Below are positions 20,910 to 32,900 of a stretch of DNA of 64,000 bases, piece after piece (within the stretch, counting starts at the first letter, position 1; each line of letters begins with the position of its first letter). A program made the translations under genes and the position numbers. The notes beneath the pieces were generated by a model that made no database searches, was not told the DNA's origin, and worked only from the letters and a program-made list of their open reading frames with translations. This DNA comes from Hoplostethus atlanticus (Eukaryota; Chordata; Actinopteri; Trachichthyiformes; Trachichthyidae), in the NCBI GenBank assembly GCA_034670405.1, contig JAXDDX010000056.1, positions 743,001 through 807,000 on the forward strand, given 5' to 3'.

Positions 20910-21390
20910 TGAAGCTTCCTGGGAGATTGGGAAATGAGCACCTGGAGCTCATTTCCCAATCATCACCAGCATAAAAGCCAGGATGAAGCTCCAGTCCAGG
21001 CCCAGATGGCCACGCACACAGCCACAAAGCAGTTGGTTTGGTGTTAGCATTTCTGTTGAGTATTCTGTGTATAGCTATAGGCTCTGGTGGTTTCCCTGAT
21101 TGCTGACTGTCTTTTGAGACTAGAAGCTCAGTAGGGGGTGTGCCGCCAGTTTATTTGGATCCCCTTTTTCTTCTGTTTTATTCTGCTTAGGAAGCCTAGA
21201 TTTGTATTTTGATTTACTTTTCCTTTCTGAGCAGGGTGGGGTTTTTGTTTATTACTTTGGCCTTGCCCCCTGGCCTTGCCCCCATAGTTGCTCCTGTTTT
21301 GTTTGGCTATACCGTGTACAATAAATACTTTTGTTTACGCTCACTCCATCACTTGTTGGTCAGCATTTGTGTTACTCTCCTCCGAACCTA
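20910..21390 (+). mobile_element. possible solo LTR or LTR-like segment
   Basis: The segment has an LTR-like order of signals: a hairpin (20925-20961), a TATA-like CATAAAAGCC near 20970, then AATAAATACTTTTG near 21320 followed by a T/C-rich end. No clear terminal TG..CA pair or target duplication was fixed, so this is a weak call. Confidence 0.3.
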
Positions 21391-22754
21391 GACAGCCTTC
21401 AGGGGACGTAGCAGTGGGGGACGACATGTTTACACTTTCCTTTTCAGGGTCACAAGGCGAATCCCAGCATGCATTTGGCAGAAGACAGGGAAACACTGCC
21501 TGGACAGATCAATTTAAAAAAAAAAAAAAAAAAAAATCTGGGTCCCCTGGCAAAATGTGACACTTGGCCTCTCCACCTGACTGTGCCCAGCTTACCACAG
21601 GGTGACAACACCTCTCTGAAGGGCACCTCCAGCTTGGGGTCTCCTGAAAGTACTCCTCTTTTTTCCCCCTAGTAGCAGTGCACAAATGGCTCAAAGCAGC
21701 TACTGTGCAATGAATGCAAATAAAATGTCCCATAATGATTGCCATAATGATTATTAACTCATTATTTTTGAATGAAGGTTATCACAGATTGGGCAACATT
21801 TTGACTTTCACTGACAACCAGGTGGTGTTATGGAAGACAAATATCAGCTCTATAGAGAAAGTACTGTATGTTTCCACAAAAAGCTCTGTGATTGAAAACC
21901 TGTGTCCTATAAATTGACTGGACTTTTCTCTTTGAGCGGACTTTCCTCTTTTGTTGGTGCTTAGAAATATGGTTGACCTCCCAGAAATACATTCTGGAGA
22001 CTCAGTGACCCCCGCACTGATGAGCCAGTCTGCTGGAAATGACATTCATGACAGGTACACGATGCGGAGCTGTGGAGGCTTGTGTTAATATTCCTTATAT
22101 TCTTTTATACTTCTTATATTCTTTATATAGAAAGCTTTTCATCCCGGTATGCATTAAGTAAGTACCAATATGATATTGTCCTATTTTATTGCTGTGTATT
22201 GTATCATGATATCATATGATCACATCATGCTAGCCTCAGGTTGCCTTAAGGGCAGAACACTGATTGAGCCCTACCCTACTGTACAGATACAAATAGATTC
22301 CCACTAACATTCCCCATGAGCACCTCCTGAATGCCTCTATGTTTATCATACCATATATAAGGTCTTTACTATTGTCTTCAGAGCAAACCATCATAGATGA
22401 ACTCTGGTAGCTATGTACGTGCAACAGAGCAAACACAATTTCAGACGTATACTGCCATATAGAAAATCTGTTTCTGTCAGACTCTGTGTGAAAAGGAACA
22501 GCATGGTCATCTATTTTGCAAGCAAGACTTTAGTAAGACCTTGATGTGATGAGGGCACTGGCAATTATTTGGAGTTGACAAGTGTTGATTAGAGTGACAG
22601 AGCTGATATGGCTTGAGGGTGTTTGTTCAAAACTATCAAAAGTGTTAAATGAACTTTGATGGATGTGGGACTTTTAGAAACACTGGCATAGTGTTAATTT
22701 GAGTTTCCTATTGATTATGTAATTTAAGACCCTCCCCCTGATTGGCTGCATTAA

Positions 22755-22905
22755 TCCTGAAGTCACATTGATATGTGTGATCATCTCTATTGATCCCAAA
22801 GTTGATTTTTATATGAGTGACAGCTTGTTGGACTCAAGAGAGCAACCCTGAAGCCGTATTGAGTTGTGTGATGGCTTGTCAGACTCGAGAGAGTGTGCTA
22901 TGAAT
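22755..22905 (+). repeat. decayed tandem repeat of about 50 bp, three units
   Basis: Units begin near 22755, 22797 and 22846. They share a CCTGAAG/CCCAAAG start, TATGTGTGAT-like middles, and in two units GGACTCAAGAGAG / AGACTCGAGAGAG. Spacing is about 45-50 bp with many substitutions. Confidence 0.5.
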
Positions 22906-22925
22906 GGTTTAAGCACCTCGGCGTT

Positions 22926-22978
22926 GCCCGTTTGGCTGTGTTTTGATGATTTAGAGATCAAAACACAGCCTAAGGGCA
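22926..22978 (+). repeat. long hairpin-forming inverted repeat
   Basis: GGCTGTGTTTTGAT and ATCAAAACACAGCC form a perfect 14-bp stem around a 9-base loop. After a small internal bulge the stem extends through TGCCC and GGGCA. It lies directly after the 50-bp tandem repeat. Could be a MITE remnant or a transcribed hairpin. Confidence 0.6.
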
Positions 22979-24180
22979 TGAAAGCCTAAGAGCACCAAAG
23001 CAGGACCTAGAAGACACCTAGAAAATGTACAAAGATAAAGAAAGACATAGAGCAATATGGCTGCCCCCAGATACGCCACTACCACTACTATTGCTTCTAC
23101 TACTACCACTACATGTGTTTGAAACACTCATGAAGGTCTGAAGGTCAATGTTTGTCATACTGAGACATGATTGTTTTCAATACAAAAATAAATGGATATG
23201 ATAAATTAAACTATAAAATTAATAAATAAAGAAAACTAGCCCTTTCTTGCAACATCCGCTGGGGACCCTCTGCACCAATGATGGCAGAGTCCCATAAAAC
23301 AGCTACGTTGATGCCTTTAAAATTACTCATACTTGTAAATGAACCCATAAAATGAATCAGAAATGATACAGTGGGCTGTGTGGCCAAACTTTTAACAACT
23401 ACTTGAGCTAGAAGGGAGGCCTGCATGTGAAAGCAGTGGTGGTTTAGAGTACTTAATTCGTTGTGTAACTGATCATGTAAACAGACATGGCTGTGTAAAT
23501 ACCTGCCTTTGTAAAGAAAGTCATATGAACTCATTTTACACAACTTCTAACTTCTAACTCTAACTGGTTATAGAATTTACTCAGTTCATATATTATCCTG
23601 TAAATATTATAGTATATGTATACTGTAGAAAAAAAACATTATGTTAAGCAGCAGACTTAGATTAAAGTAACTGTTTTTTAGGCAATATATTGTTTGTGTC
23701 AGGCCATAACTGAAATTTAACTCTATTTATTTAGACATCTTAACGTTAACCATTGTTAATGAACCGTTTAATTTATCTATGTTATATAGACGTTTATTTA
23801 GTCCCTTAGATAAATGGAACATTTAATATTATAGTAAAGAACAGTTCATCATAAATCTACAGATGTTTTAATTGATACAGCCATTGAAAAAGATGGAGAA
23901 GCAGCTGGATTGGCATCGATTGCGTTGTTTTCCCCCCCTAATCTTAATCGAAAAGAAGAAAAAAAATGATTTAATTGAATTATTATTATTATTTGAATTT
24001 CATATAACTATGAGATAAGTGTTTGAATATAGGATAGAATGAGATGTAGACTAGAATACATACAGTATACAAACATCTCATAGGCTAGACCGATGTCGCT
24101 GCGGTGTCATAAAGGTGGTTAAATAATATTATAATAAAGTTGAACTGAACTCAAATTAAATTAAATTAAATTAACTGGGG

Positions 24181-24290
24181 GCAAATGAATGGAACACAAA
24201 TGAATGGAAAACAAATGAATGGAAAACAAATGAATGGAAAGCAAATGAATGAATGGAAAACAAATGAATGGAACAGAATGGAATGGAATG
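24181..24290 (+). repeat. AAATGAATGG-based minisatellite
   Basis: Seven or so units of CAAATGAATGGAAAA with small length changes, drifting into GAATGGAATGG at the right edge. Confidence 0.85.
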
Positions 24291-24869
24291 CTATAACACC
24301 ATAGCATTCCATAGAATTCTATTCCATCAATGCTATGGTGTTCTCTCGCCTAACAACAGGACCTGTTGATAAATCACTTCCAACTCCTATGCTAAATGGA
24401 ACTCTTTGACTTTGGTAGTGTGACTATCAAAGCTTGATACTTTACATCAGTTCAACTGCTTATATGGTTTTTACTGCGGTGCTGTTGTTTTGGTGCTTTG
24501 GCATCAAGAGGCAAATTCAGGTCAGTCAGTCAGTCAGGGGTGAAACGCTTCATTACTTCATACCTGTGGGCCATCACTCATCACAACTTAACACAAATGT
24601 GTTAACTTATGATTATATTATAAATTATAGTAATTATAAATCTTCACACCTGAGATGCAAATTTTCACGAAAATTCCACAATCCTCTGCATGGTCAGAAA
24701 GAAGGTGCCATAAAGGTAGAATAGAATGAATCTGTACTTGTTTGATTTAATATATAATATATGCAGCTAATGGTTCATACTTAGTTTGACTGGGAAGGCT
24801 TGCCCTACATCAAAGTCAAACGGAGCATAAGCCTGTGACATCATGTGAGAATATTTGTACAGACATACA

Positions 24870-25110
24870 CAAGGCAAGGCAAGGCAAGTTTATTTGTATA
24901 GCACATTTCATACAACAAGGCAATTCAAACTGCTTTACATAGGAAAAAGATTATTAAAAACAATAGGAAATATAAAAGGATACAGAGCATTAACATAACA
25001 TTACATTACAGTCATTTAGCAGACACTTTTATCAAAAGCGACTTGCAATAAGTGCATTCACTGTAGGTAGGCAAGAGAAGTGCATCTCCCCCCCAAACAA
25101 GCATCTAAGA
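24870..25110 (-). mobile_element. two fish LINE/SINE-type tails
   Basis: 24880-24945 contains GGCAAGTTTATTTGTATAGC followed by a CAATTCAAACTGCTTTACAT motif, the reverse complement of a common fish L2-type 3' end. 24995-25110 contains CAGTCATTTAGCAGACACTT then AAGCGACTTGCAATAAGTGC, another very common fish interspersed tail. Both lack coding parts. Confidence 0.6.
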
Positions 25111-28100
25111 GCAGAACCAGTGCTAAAGTAAATGTGCAATATAGTATATATAGTATGTAGTATATATATATAAATAAACAAATAAAACAAATGACCTAAG
25201 AAGAAGGGTCAGGGTAGTATTTTTTGCAAAGGTGGGTTTTCATTTGATTTCATTTTTGATTTGAGCTGTACAGAAACCATATGAGGAGGAGGATCAGCCA
25301 ACTCATTGGGGAGTGGAACAAAAATGGCACATGTAATTAAATGGATGACAAACCTAACACTGGTGCTAATTGCCCTTTCATATGTGGCCCCTGAGTCAAT
25401 AAACACTAACCCCAGCAGCTACGTTAAGGAATGGGAATGAATGTCATGATGGAGTGTCTGTATGTAAGAAGAGCTGCCAATAATGGATGCTCTCCCCCTT
25501 CTCTTTGAAGGAGAAAGCATAATTACTTGTGTGCTTAACTAGCAGAGTAACATGCTTGCCATTATTATTGGACATGAAAGCAAGCTTTAATCATTTTTGA
25601 TGCATTGTACAACAGCAGCAGCTTGTCTTTTTTTTTTTTTTTTTACATTCCCTATACAAATAAAAGCAATTAGAGAGAGACAATGTTGGCTGATCACAGG
25701 ACCCCTGCTGTGACAAGAATTTGTTTTTCTTCCTTTTAGTTTTTCTTTTTTTTCTTTTCATTTTTTAAATTAAAACATCAAGTAATACAGAACAAAGAGA
25801 AATACCAACAACAATTACTTGAATATGTTCCCTGGGGCCAAACAATGGCGCAAAACTGTGCAAGAGGTGAGAAGAAATGAAGTGAGAGAAATGTATTGGT
25901 TCCTCATAGGATGTTCTTCTTGGGAGAAAATAAATGTTAGTTATCCATTTATTTCCCATACTTCCCACTTCTACAGTCTATTTAATGTGTTGAAACCCCA
26001 CAATTGTAGTCTAGTTTACCGCTTTTATTGTTTTATTTAATTTTTTCTACTATTTTTATATTCTATAGGTGTGCTTTTATTCTATTTAATTTTCCCTGCT
26101 GAATCATTTTTACTTTTGCTGTTACAACAACCTAATTTCGCCATAGAGATCAATTAATTCATGTTAAATGTGCTGCTCTGGATCTGTCCATGTTACATGT
26201 ATTCTATAAAAATTAAGTTCATGATTTCGGCTCTTTCTATTTTGGCAGCCAACGGCGCAACAAGATGTTTTTTATATTGTTTTTGGCTCCCTAATAGCAA
26301 AGTTTATCAAAGTGTATGCCAGCTCCCCAAAAACAAGCCGGAACGCGTCAGCACGATTGTCTTCACCTAAAAGAAAATGGGTCATAACACTATAACATTC
26401 ATAGCAACCCTGCTCTCAAAATTACATTTTTTAAACTTCCAGTTAGTTATTAAATAGGCAATAAGTATGATTTAAACTGTCCCATAGCAGAAAGTGACCA
26501 TAACGTACCTGTGGGAGGTTGAAAGGGGTTCAATACCAGTGAATTAATGATTACTTGACCAGGTGCTGAGACTTCTGGATTTCAAACTCACTTTACCACC
26601 CGTACTGTTTTGGATCAAAAACCCCCTGATCACAATCCTCTGACCATGAAATGGTGTTTCATCATGCATCATGCACCTTATGTAGCCACGTTGAAAAGAG
26701 TTCATTACCAGTAACACGCAAACCACCAAGGAGTACTTTGATCTGTGGCTACTGTGATGCCACATTATGACAGATGGATGAACCAGATTGCCAATAGCTT
26801 TTTGTATACACTTCACCTCCTCCACTTTAGCTGGCGAGGGCTCCATGTAAGCTCTAGTGGTCTAGAGTAAATTAAGGCTAAACAATGGTGAAGGCACCTT
26901 GACAACAATAATAGGTCTCAGACTACCACAATAAGTTGAATTCAGCAAGGGAGTCTGGTTTATTATTAACCTCAAAGTTGAATAAATTGTTGTTCCTATT
27001 TAATTTGTCCTCGCTAATTTAAATCCAGTAATTAAGCTGTTAGAATTAAGTCTACTGCTTTTACAATGTTATTTACAACCTGAAAAGACCTCTGTGCATA
27101 TTCTAAATCTAATTTGTCACTTCCATTTTTGTATTTCTATTCATCATTGTTTATTTGTATTTTGTTTATTGAATGTTTTGCCCATACTTTTTGCACATTT
27201 TTCACTCATACATTTCTACTTTGAGGATTGATGGAAAGGTATCACAACACAATCTCATAAACTCAAGTTTTTTTTTCACATCTACCTTCAATGGAGAGTT
27301 TTAACCCTTGACCTCTTATCAAGAGATGTTTTTGTAATTTCCCAGCTGACTAAAAAATATTTGTTGAATAATACTTATATAAAGGTTCTGTTCAGTTCCA
27401 TTCATTCAAGCTGACCTTCACTGACCCCAATTAGTCCTGAAAATGGAAAGCATCCCTATCTTCAATATGCCTGACTAGACACCATGTGGTCCAAATAGAT
27501 TAGATAATGTGAAGGGTGTTTGGAGTCTCTTAACCCATGTCACTAATGTTAATACGTCTAAGCTCTTGCAAATTTACTGATAGAGGATTTCAGATTTTTG
27601 TCTGGAAAGTAAAGAAGGAAGCGAGAGATGGAGGGGGTGGTTGTGTTAAAGGATAGTCAAGCAAGCACAAGCACAAGCACACACACAAACACACATACCC
27701 TTTTCTATTACAGTTTTTCCTCAATTGTTCAAACGCATTTTTAGAAACAATAACGCATATTTTAAGAGTAACTCACACAAACAGCATAACTCTGTTTCAG
27801 TTTGCAACAGCAAATGCACATTCAAAATGTATTAATGTTTTTGAAACATCACATACGATCAAGAAAATCATACAGTCACCTTTTTTCAAAGCAGTATGTT
27901 TAAGTTAAAGTTCACAGTTGCAACTGCTTTTCTTAAATTCTTTCTTTCTTCATTTCTGTGCATACGAAAATACCAACGTGAGATTCATGAAAAATGTGTA
28001 AAACCGATTGTGGGTACCCCAGGTGTATCAGATGATGAATGCCAATTGTTCATAAATTGGATGCGCGTGCCTGTTCAAGTCAGTTTGCAGAGGTAAACAC

Positions 28101-29605
28101 CCTGTTCAACATGATAAAAGGTGTGCAGATTTAAAGTAAACCAAACCAAGTAAACCAAACCGAGTAGTAGGCGCGTATTGTTAGCCGCAAGAGGAGGGCA
28201 GGGTGGCGCTATCCGACATGGATCAGAGGATCAGTTCCATAATAGGAGAGACCTCACTGTTGGGTGTCCAGTCGGCATTGGAGTTGGACACAGATCAAAT
28301 CCAGGCTGCATCTTCATCAGATGGTAGGACTATGTTATTGTATTTGTAAGGCGTCCAGTCCATGTGATCAACCCATTACAAGTTTGATAATCTTGTGGTG
28401 TTATGAATGAGGACAATTCTGCAAATGTGCCATTGCAGCCTATTAGGTACCTTATGCACGTGAATGAGGCCCAATGTGTGACTTCAAATTGATCACCTAA
28501 TGAAAAGCTTTGTCCTTTTGCATTTGCACACGTTACTATGGAGTCAACACACCTGCAATTTTCACACCTGATTTTCTCAGATTTGAAAGATGTATTTGTG
28601 AACATAAGATGTGAAATTTGTATTTACTGATTGCATTTGTGTTAAATGGTGTAAAAAAACTGGTGTCAGTATTTTTAGTGCGTGAAGATGACCAGAAAAC
28701 ATTATAAGTTTAGCAAATGTCTTTGAGGCAGTAATCAATGTGTCAATGCATTTGCAGTTTGTAATCACATTTACTAGAAATGCATCCAAAAAATAAAAAG
28801 AACAACAACTGTAACAGTTCAAAAGTCCTTTAATGCTAATTAAAGTACCATCTTGATGACATTCATAATGTGACATATTATGTGGTAACATTGATAAAAG
28901 CACAGAAATCAGTGTATTAAAACCAAGTATATCAGCCCCAACAGTCTCTGATTCCTGCAAGAGATACACTGCAACTGCCAATCCAGAGTTAACATCACAT
29001 CATATAAGGGTTTCATCATAAAGACGACTGTCCTCTCAAGGTTTGTTAAGCTGGGCGTACACTACACAGCCTTTGACCCGACTAAGCTGTTCCAGCAACT
29101 TTTTGTGATCTGAGACAAAATCCCCACATTCTCTTGCAAGATTTTCTCCAACATTTAACAGGTTGATATCTTTAAAAAATAACAATGAATGAATTCAAAG
29201 TGAAAGAAATGAGGCAACTTCATTTCATTTCAACTGACTTTGGGTTGAGGAAACACTTAAATAGTCGCTCAAGTTGTCAAATCCAGGCCAACCATTACTG
29301 ACATATAGCATGAATCTGCTTGTTGGGGTTAAATGATGCTGCACATACACTAACAATGACATGAAAACACACACACACACACACAAGGTCTTGCTCCACT
29401 ACCTTGGAAATGCAAGTCCACACTTTCTCCTTCCTCCTATCCCTGCAGTGAGCTCTTGACTTCATGTTTAAAAATTGCTAGAGACCTTGTGTTGGAGTCA
29501 TTTCAATTTCATAGTCATGCTCAATGACAACTCAAATACAAAGGGGTAAAATAAGACTGCGGACCTTGACAAAGAAAATCTCCACATACTAGCCTGAGCT
29601 CATCA

Positions 29606-29926
29606 TCAGCCAGTGACTACAGCTCCCGTCAGCCCCAGATGAGGTTCTTCATTCTTATCATCTCTGGGACTCCTGCAGTCAGAGCCTTTACACACCATGC
29701 CTTCCTTCTTCATCCCCTGAGCAGGTGACTTGGCCTGATGACAACGTTGGAACATGTAGTAGATGAAAGGGTTGTATACGGTGGAGCTCTTAGCAAATAG
29801 ACAGGGTAGCAGGCTAACTATTGGTGTCAGGTGGCCCTGCTCCTGGTAGTGGAACATGCTCCAGAAGCTGACAGCCACATAGGGTGCCCAGGCCACAATG
29901 AAACCTGAGGTGATCATCACGGCCAT
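29606..29926 (-). CDS. distal opsin exon 4
   Basis: 321 nt including the stop at 29606-29608. It encodes helix 6 (MAVMITSGFIVAWAPYVAVS), helix 7 with Lys277 (SLLPCLFAKSSTVYNPFIYY) and a 48-residue tail rich in Lys, Ser and acidic residues with two Cys near KEGMVCKGSDCRSPRDD. The tail is longer than in the proximal copy. Confidence 0.94.
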   Translation of the reverse strand: MAVMITSGFIVAWAPYVAVSFWSMFHYQEQGHLTPIVSLLPCLFAKSSTVYNPFIYYMFQRCHQAKSPAQGMKKEGMVCKGSDCRSPRDDKNEEPHLGLTGAVVTG

Positions 29927-32900
29927 CTGAAATGAGAGGAGGAAAAGAGCAGATGAGAAGACAGGGGAGGGGAGAGAAAAAGAAAACAGGAAAAGAGAGG
30001 GGTATGCAGAAGATGTGAAATACAATTTTCCTTTAATGTCATAACCACTGCCCAACAATGTTAGCTAGATTCTAAGTTTGTTTTATTTTTTATTTTCTTG
30101 TTGTTCAGCGCTCAATCGAAGTAAAGGTGGAATTACCTGGCAGCCCATGTATCAGGATCAGGATTGCTTCTATCACTGGATTGATTTTATCACTGCTACC
30201 AGTTTGACAAGTAATTAAGTAAGTAATTAAACGGAGGAGTTAAAGGAGTTTTTTTTTAATTTAATTTTTTTTTTTAATCTTTTGCCTGTCACATTGTGAT
30301 GGGTAATGAAATACAGGTAAATGATTCTTGATAAACAGACTGGGGGCAAGTTGATTAGCAAAGAAGCCTGTCTGTTTCCAGGGGATTTTCCATTTTGCTT
30401 GGACTTAAATGCAAATGCAATAATGAATTTTGAAAATGAATATTGTAGGTCTGCTACGATTTTCAATTTCAATCAATTGTGGGAATATTTAAATGATAAA
30501 AAAGTCAAATATAATCATTCCTGTGTGATTCTGAAACATATGACTGATTAATCTCTGAGTGGTCAATATGTTTGGTACTCAATTCATGACTCACATTTGG
30601 ATATGGTACTCAGGGATAGATGAATTTGATGGTGGTGGAGCCCTATAAACCCCCAATCTTACTTTATTATACCATTCAAACACCCACCAATGTTGGTAGT
30701 TTCTTTTCCAGTTCGCCTATGCCAACGAGAATTTTTTTGGTTGTAGCCTACTGGACAGTAACACATCTGCTTTAAGTTGACCACTGTATGTAAGCCTATC
30801 CCTTACAATAACTAGCCATAATGTAAATACCCTCATATCAAATCACTAGGGAAAACATTCTTACAACAAATGGCAAAAGTTCATAAAAAGTTCATATGGT
30901 TTGCTTTGAAACTCCCAAACCCACCCCACAGAGAAGTGTGTGTATGTCATGGTCCACTCTTGTGAATTTAAACAGAATGGTGGCGTCAGTGTTTCTCAGT
31001 GAACACCAATACAACACAAATATGAAACGTGATAATGTAACCCGTTATCACGAGAAAACAAGCTTTGTGATCTCGAGATAACAAAATAATTGACTTGTGA
31101 TCTCGAGATAACGGCATTAAAAAAAAAATTGCAAAGCACGGCCGTTCTCGGCTTTCGTACACCAGCATCTATTGTTGTCTTTACTTACTGATTTTTTTGA
31201 GCATTTGTAAGCAGTCAGTAGTCATTACCTACAATCCATATATCATTTTCTGCAAGGGTTAATCTCGCTTTACCATAAAGTCTCATGGGAATGTTCCATC
31301 CAACAACAACCAAAGATCGGCAGAGCAACAACCATGCAGCAACAACACATTGACCAACCCATACTTACAAGAGTGATCTTCTTCTCAATGTTGCTGTTGT
31401 GAAAATCTTTGTTCTGGATGGACTGGTAGGCCCTGTGTAGCTTCCAGGCAATGCCAGAGTAAGTGAAGAGGATAATCAGGCAGGGGATAAAGGTGCAGAG
31501 GACAGAGAGAGTCATGATGAAGGTGGAGTGGTTTAGGGACTGTTGGTAGCCGGTCCAGTCTACCGAGCAGGCAAGTCCGAAGGGTTCTGGCCCATAGCTG
31601 CCCCAGCCCAGCAAAGGAAACAAGGCCCACAGGCCGGCATACAGCCCGATGCCACTGATCACAATGTTGATGGTTCTCCTCTGGAACTTGTTACCTATAG
31701 GTACAAAATATTTTTTTTAGTATGTTGAGTTTATGGCACTATTGTTATTTTTCGTATAGACTCTTTGCACTTGGTGTGAAGTCTTGTACATATGGTCTTT
31801 GTACCATATTAATGCTGTTTGGAGCTGGAAAGCATCCTGAGACTTGACAGCTTTGGTGCTCTGCGGAGAGGACTGAGCCGGAAAGCGGACGTCAAGACCG
31901 ATGAGTTTGATGTTGTTGTACAAATAAAGTGACCTGCCGGCCCGTGAACTCTCCTCATTCGGGCCTCGGTCAGGTCAACTTTGTTTTATTTGCATTCAGT
32001 ACCAGTTTAAGATTAATAAGTCAGCAAGTTAGCAAAACAGTACAGAATAGTATCATCCGCATAAAGGTGAACGTGTCAGCCAGTAAGAGATGAGACAATA
32101 TCATGAACATAAATGATCCCAGAATCAATCCCTGTGGAACATCTTTTGTTAATTAATTAATATTTTAATAATTGTTTTACAATTTAATTCAATGAAAGAT
32201 GAAAAAACAATGGGTGCAATACATCAGGCAGGGTCATTAGTTTTAAATTACTTTTTGTTACTTACTTTTATTTTGGCTCATATAAATTACCTGTCCTGGG
32301 TGGGTTTCCTGTCACCAGGTACCTGACTATCCCCATCACAGCCAGAGTCATTATACCGGTTACACTGAAGATCATACCCATCAGGCCATAATAGAGGCAG
32401 AAGGCGTCACCTCCAATCCAGGCATGGTTAAAGGCCGAGGCAATTGACAGAGGATACATACTGAGGGCCATGCCAATGTCGGTTACTGCCAGGTTGACTG
32501 TCAGCAGCTCGGGCGCTTTGAGCAGGGTGGGACGACGGGCTGAGCTGACCAGGACCGCCGCGTTCCCTAAGACAGACAGGATGGCTGCAGGAAAGGAAGG
32601 GATGGAGAATTAAGGAAAGTTGGATGGTGGCTGTGTAGAGGTCCCCATAAAACACCCCGAAGAAAAGTAGTGGGAAAATTAATTTAACATTAATTGAATT
32701 TACAGACATTAAGACATTAATTTAAAAGTTTAAATTAAGTCCACCTTTCTCCTGCCTGATTTTTGTCACAATCAGAGTAAATGTTGTGACATTTGATCAC
32801 AAAAGCTTTTGAATGCTTTCTTTGGAATGTTTTTTTAAAACATTAAAGAGACATGTTTAAGAATATTTAAAAAATAACATCATAAACACCTACATTCTTG

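Larger units (their letters stand above)
19661..29605. other. intergenic region between the two opsins
   Basis: Ten kilobases, AT-rich. It begins just upstream of the proximal opsin, with a GT tract at 19789-19815. It contains the LTR-like segment near 20900-21390, a 21-base A run at 21516-21536, hairpins at 20925, 22926 and 24285, a decayed 50-bp tandem repeat, an AAATGAATGG minisatellite, two LINE/SINE-type tails at 24.9-25.1 kb and a T run at 25627-25644. I see no gene. The stretches 25200-29300 contain short frames only. Confidence 0.6.

Noticed and set aside
28577..28981. 134-codon minus-strand frame, Cys/Leu-rich
   Set aside because: AT-rich chance frame with no family resemblance and no splice or initiation context.
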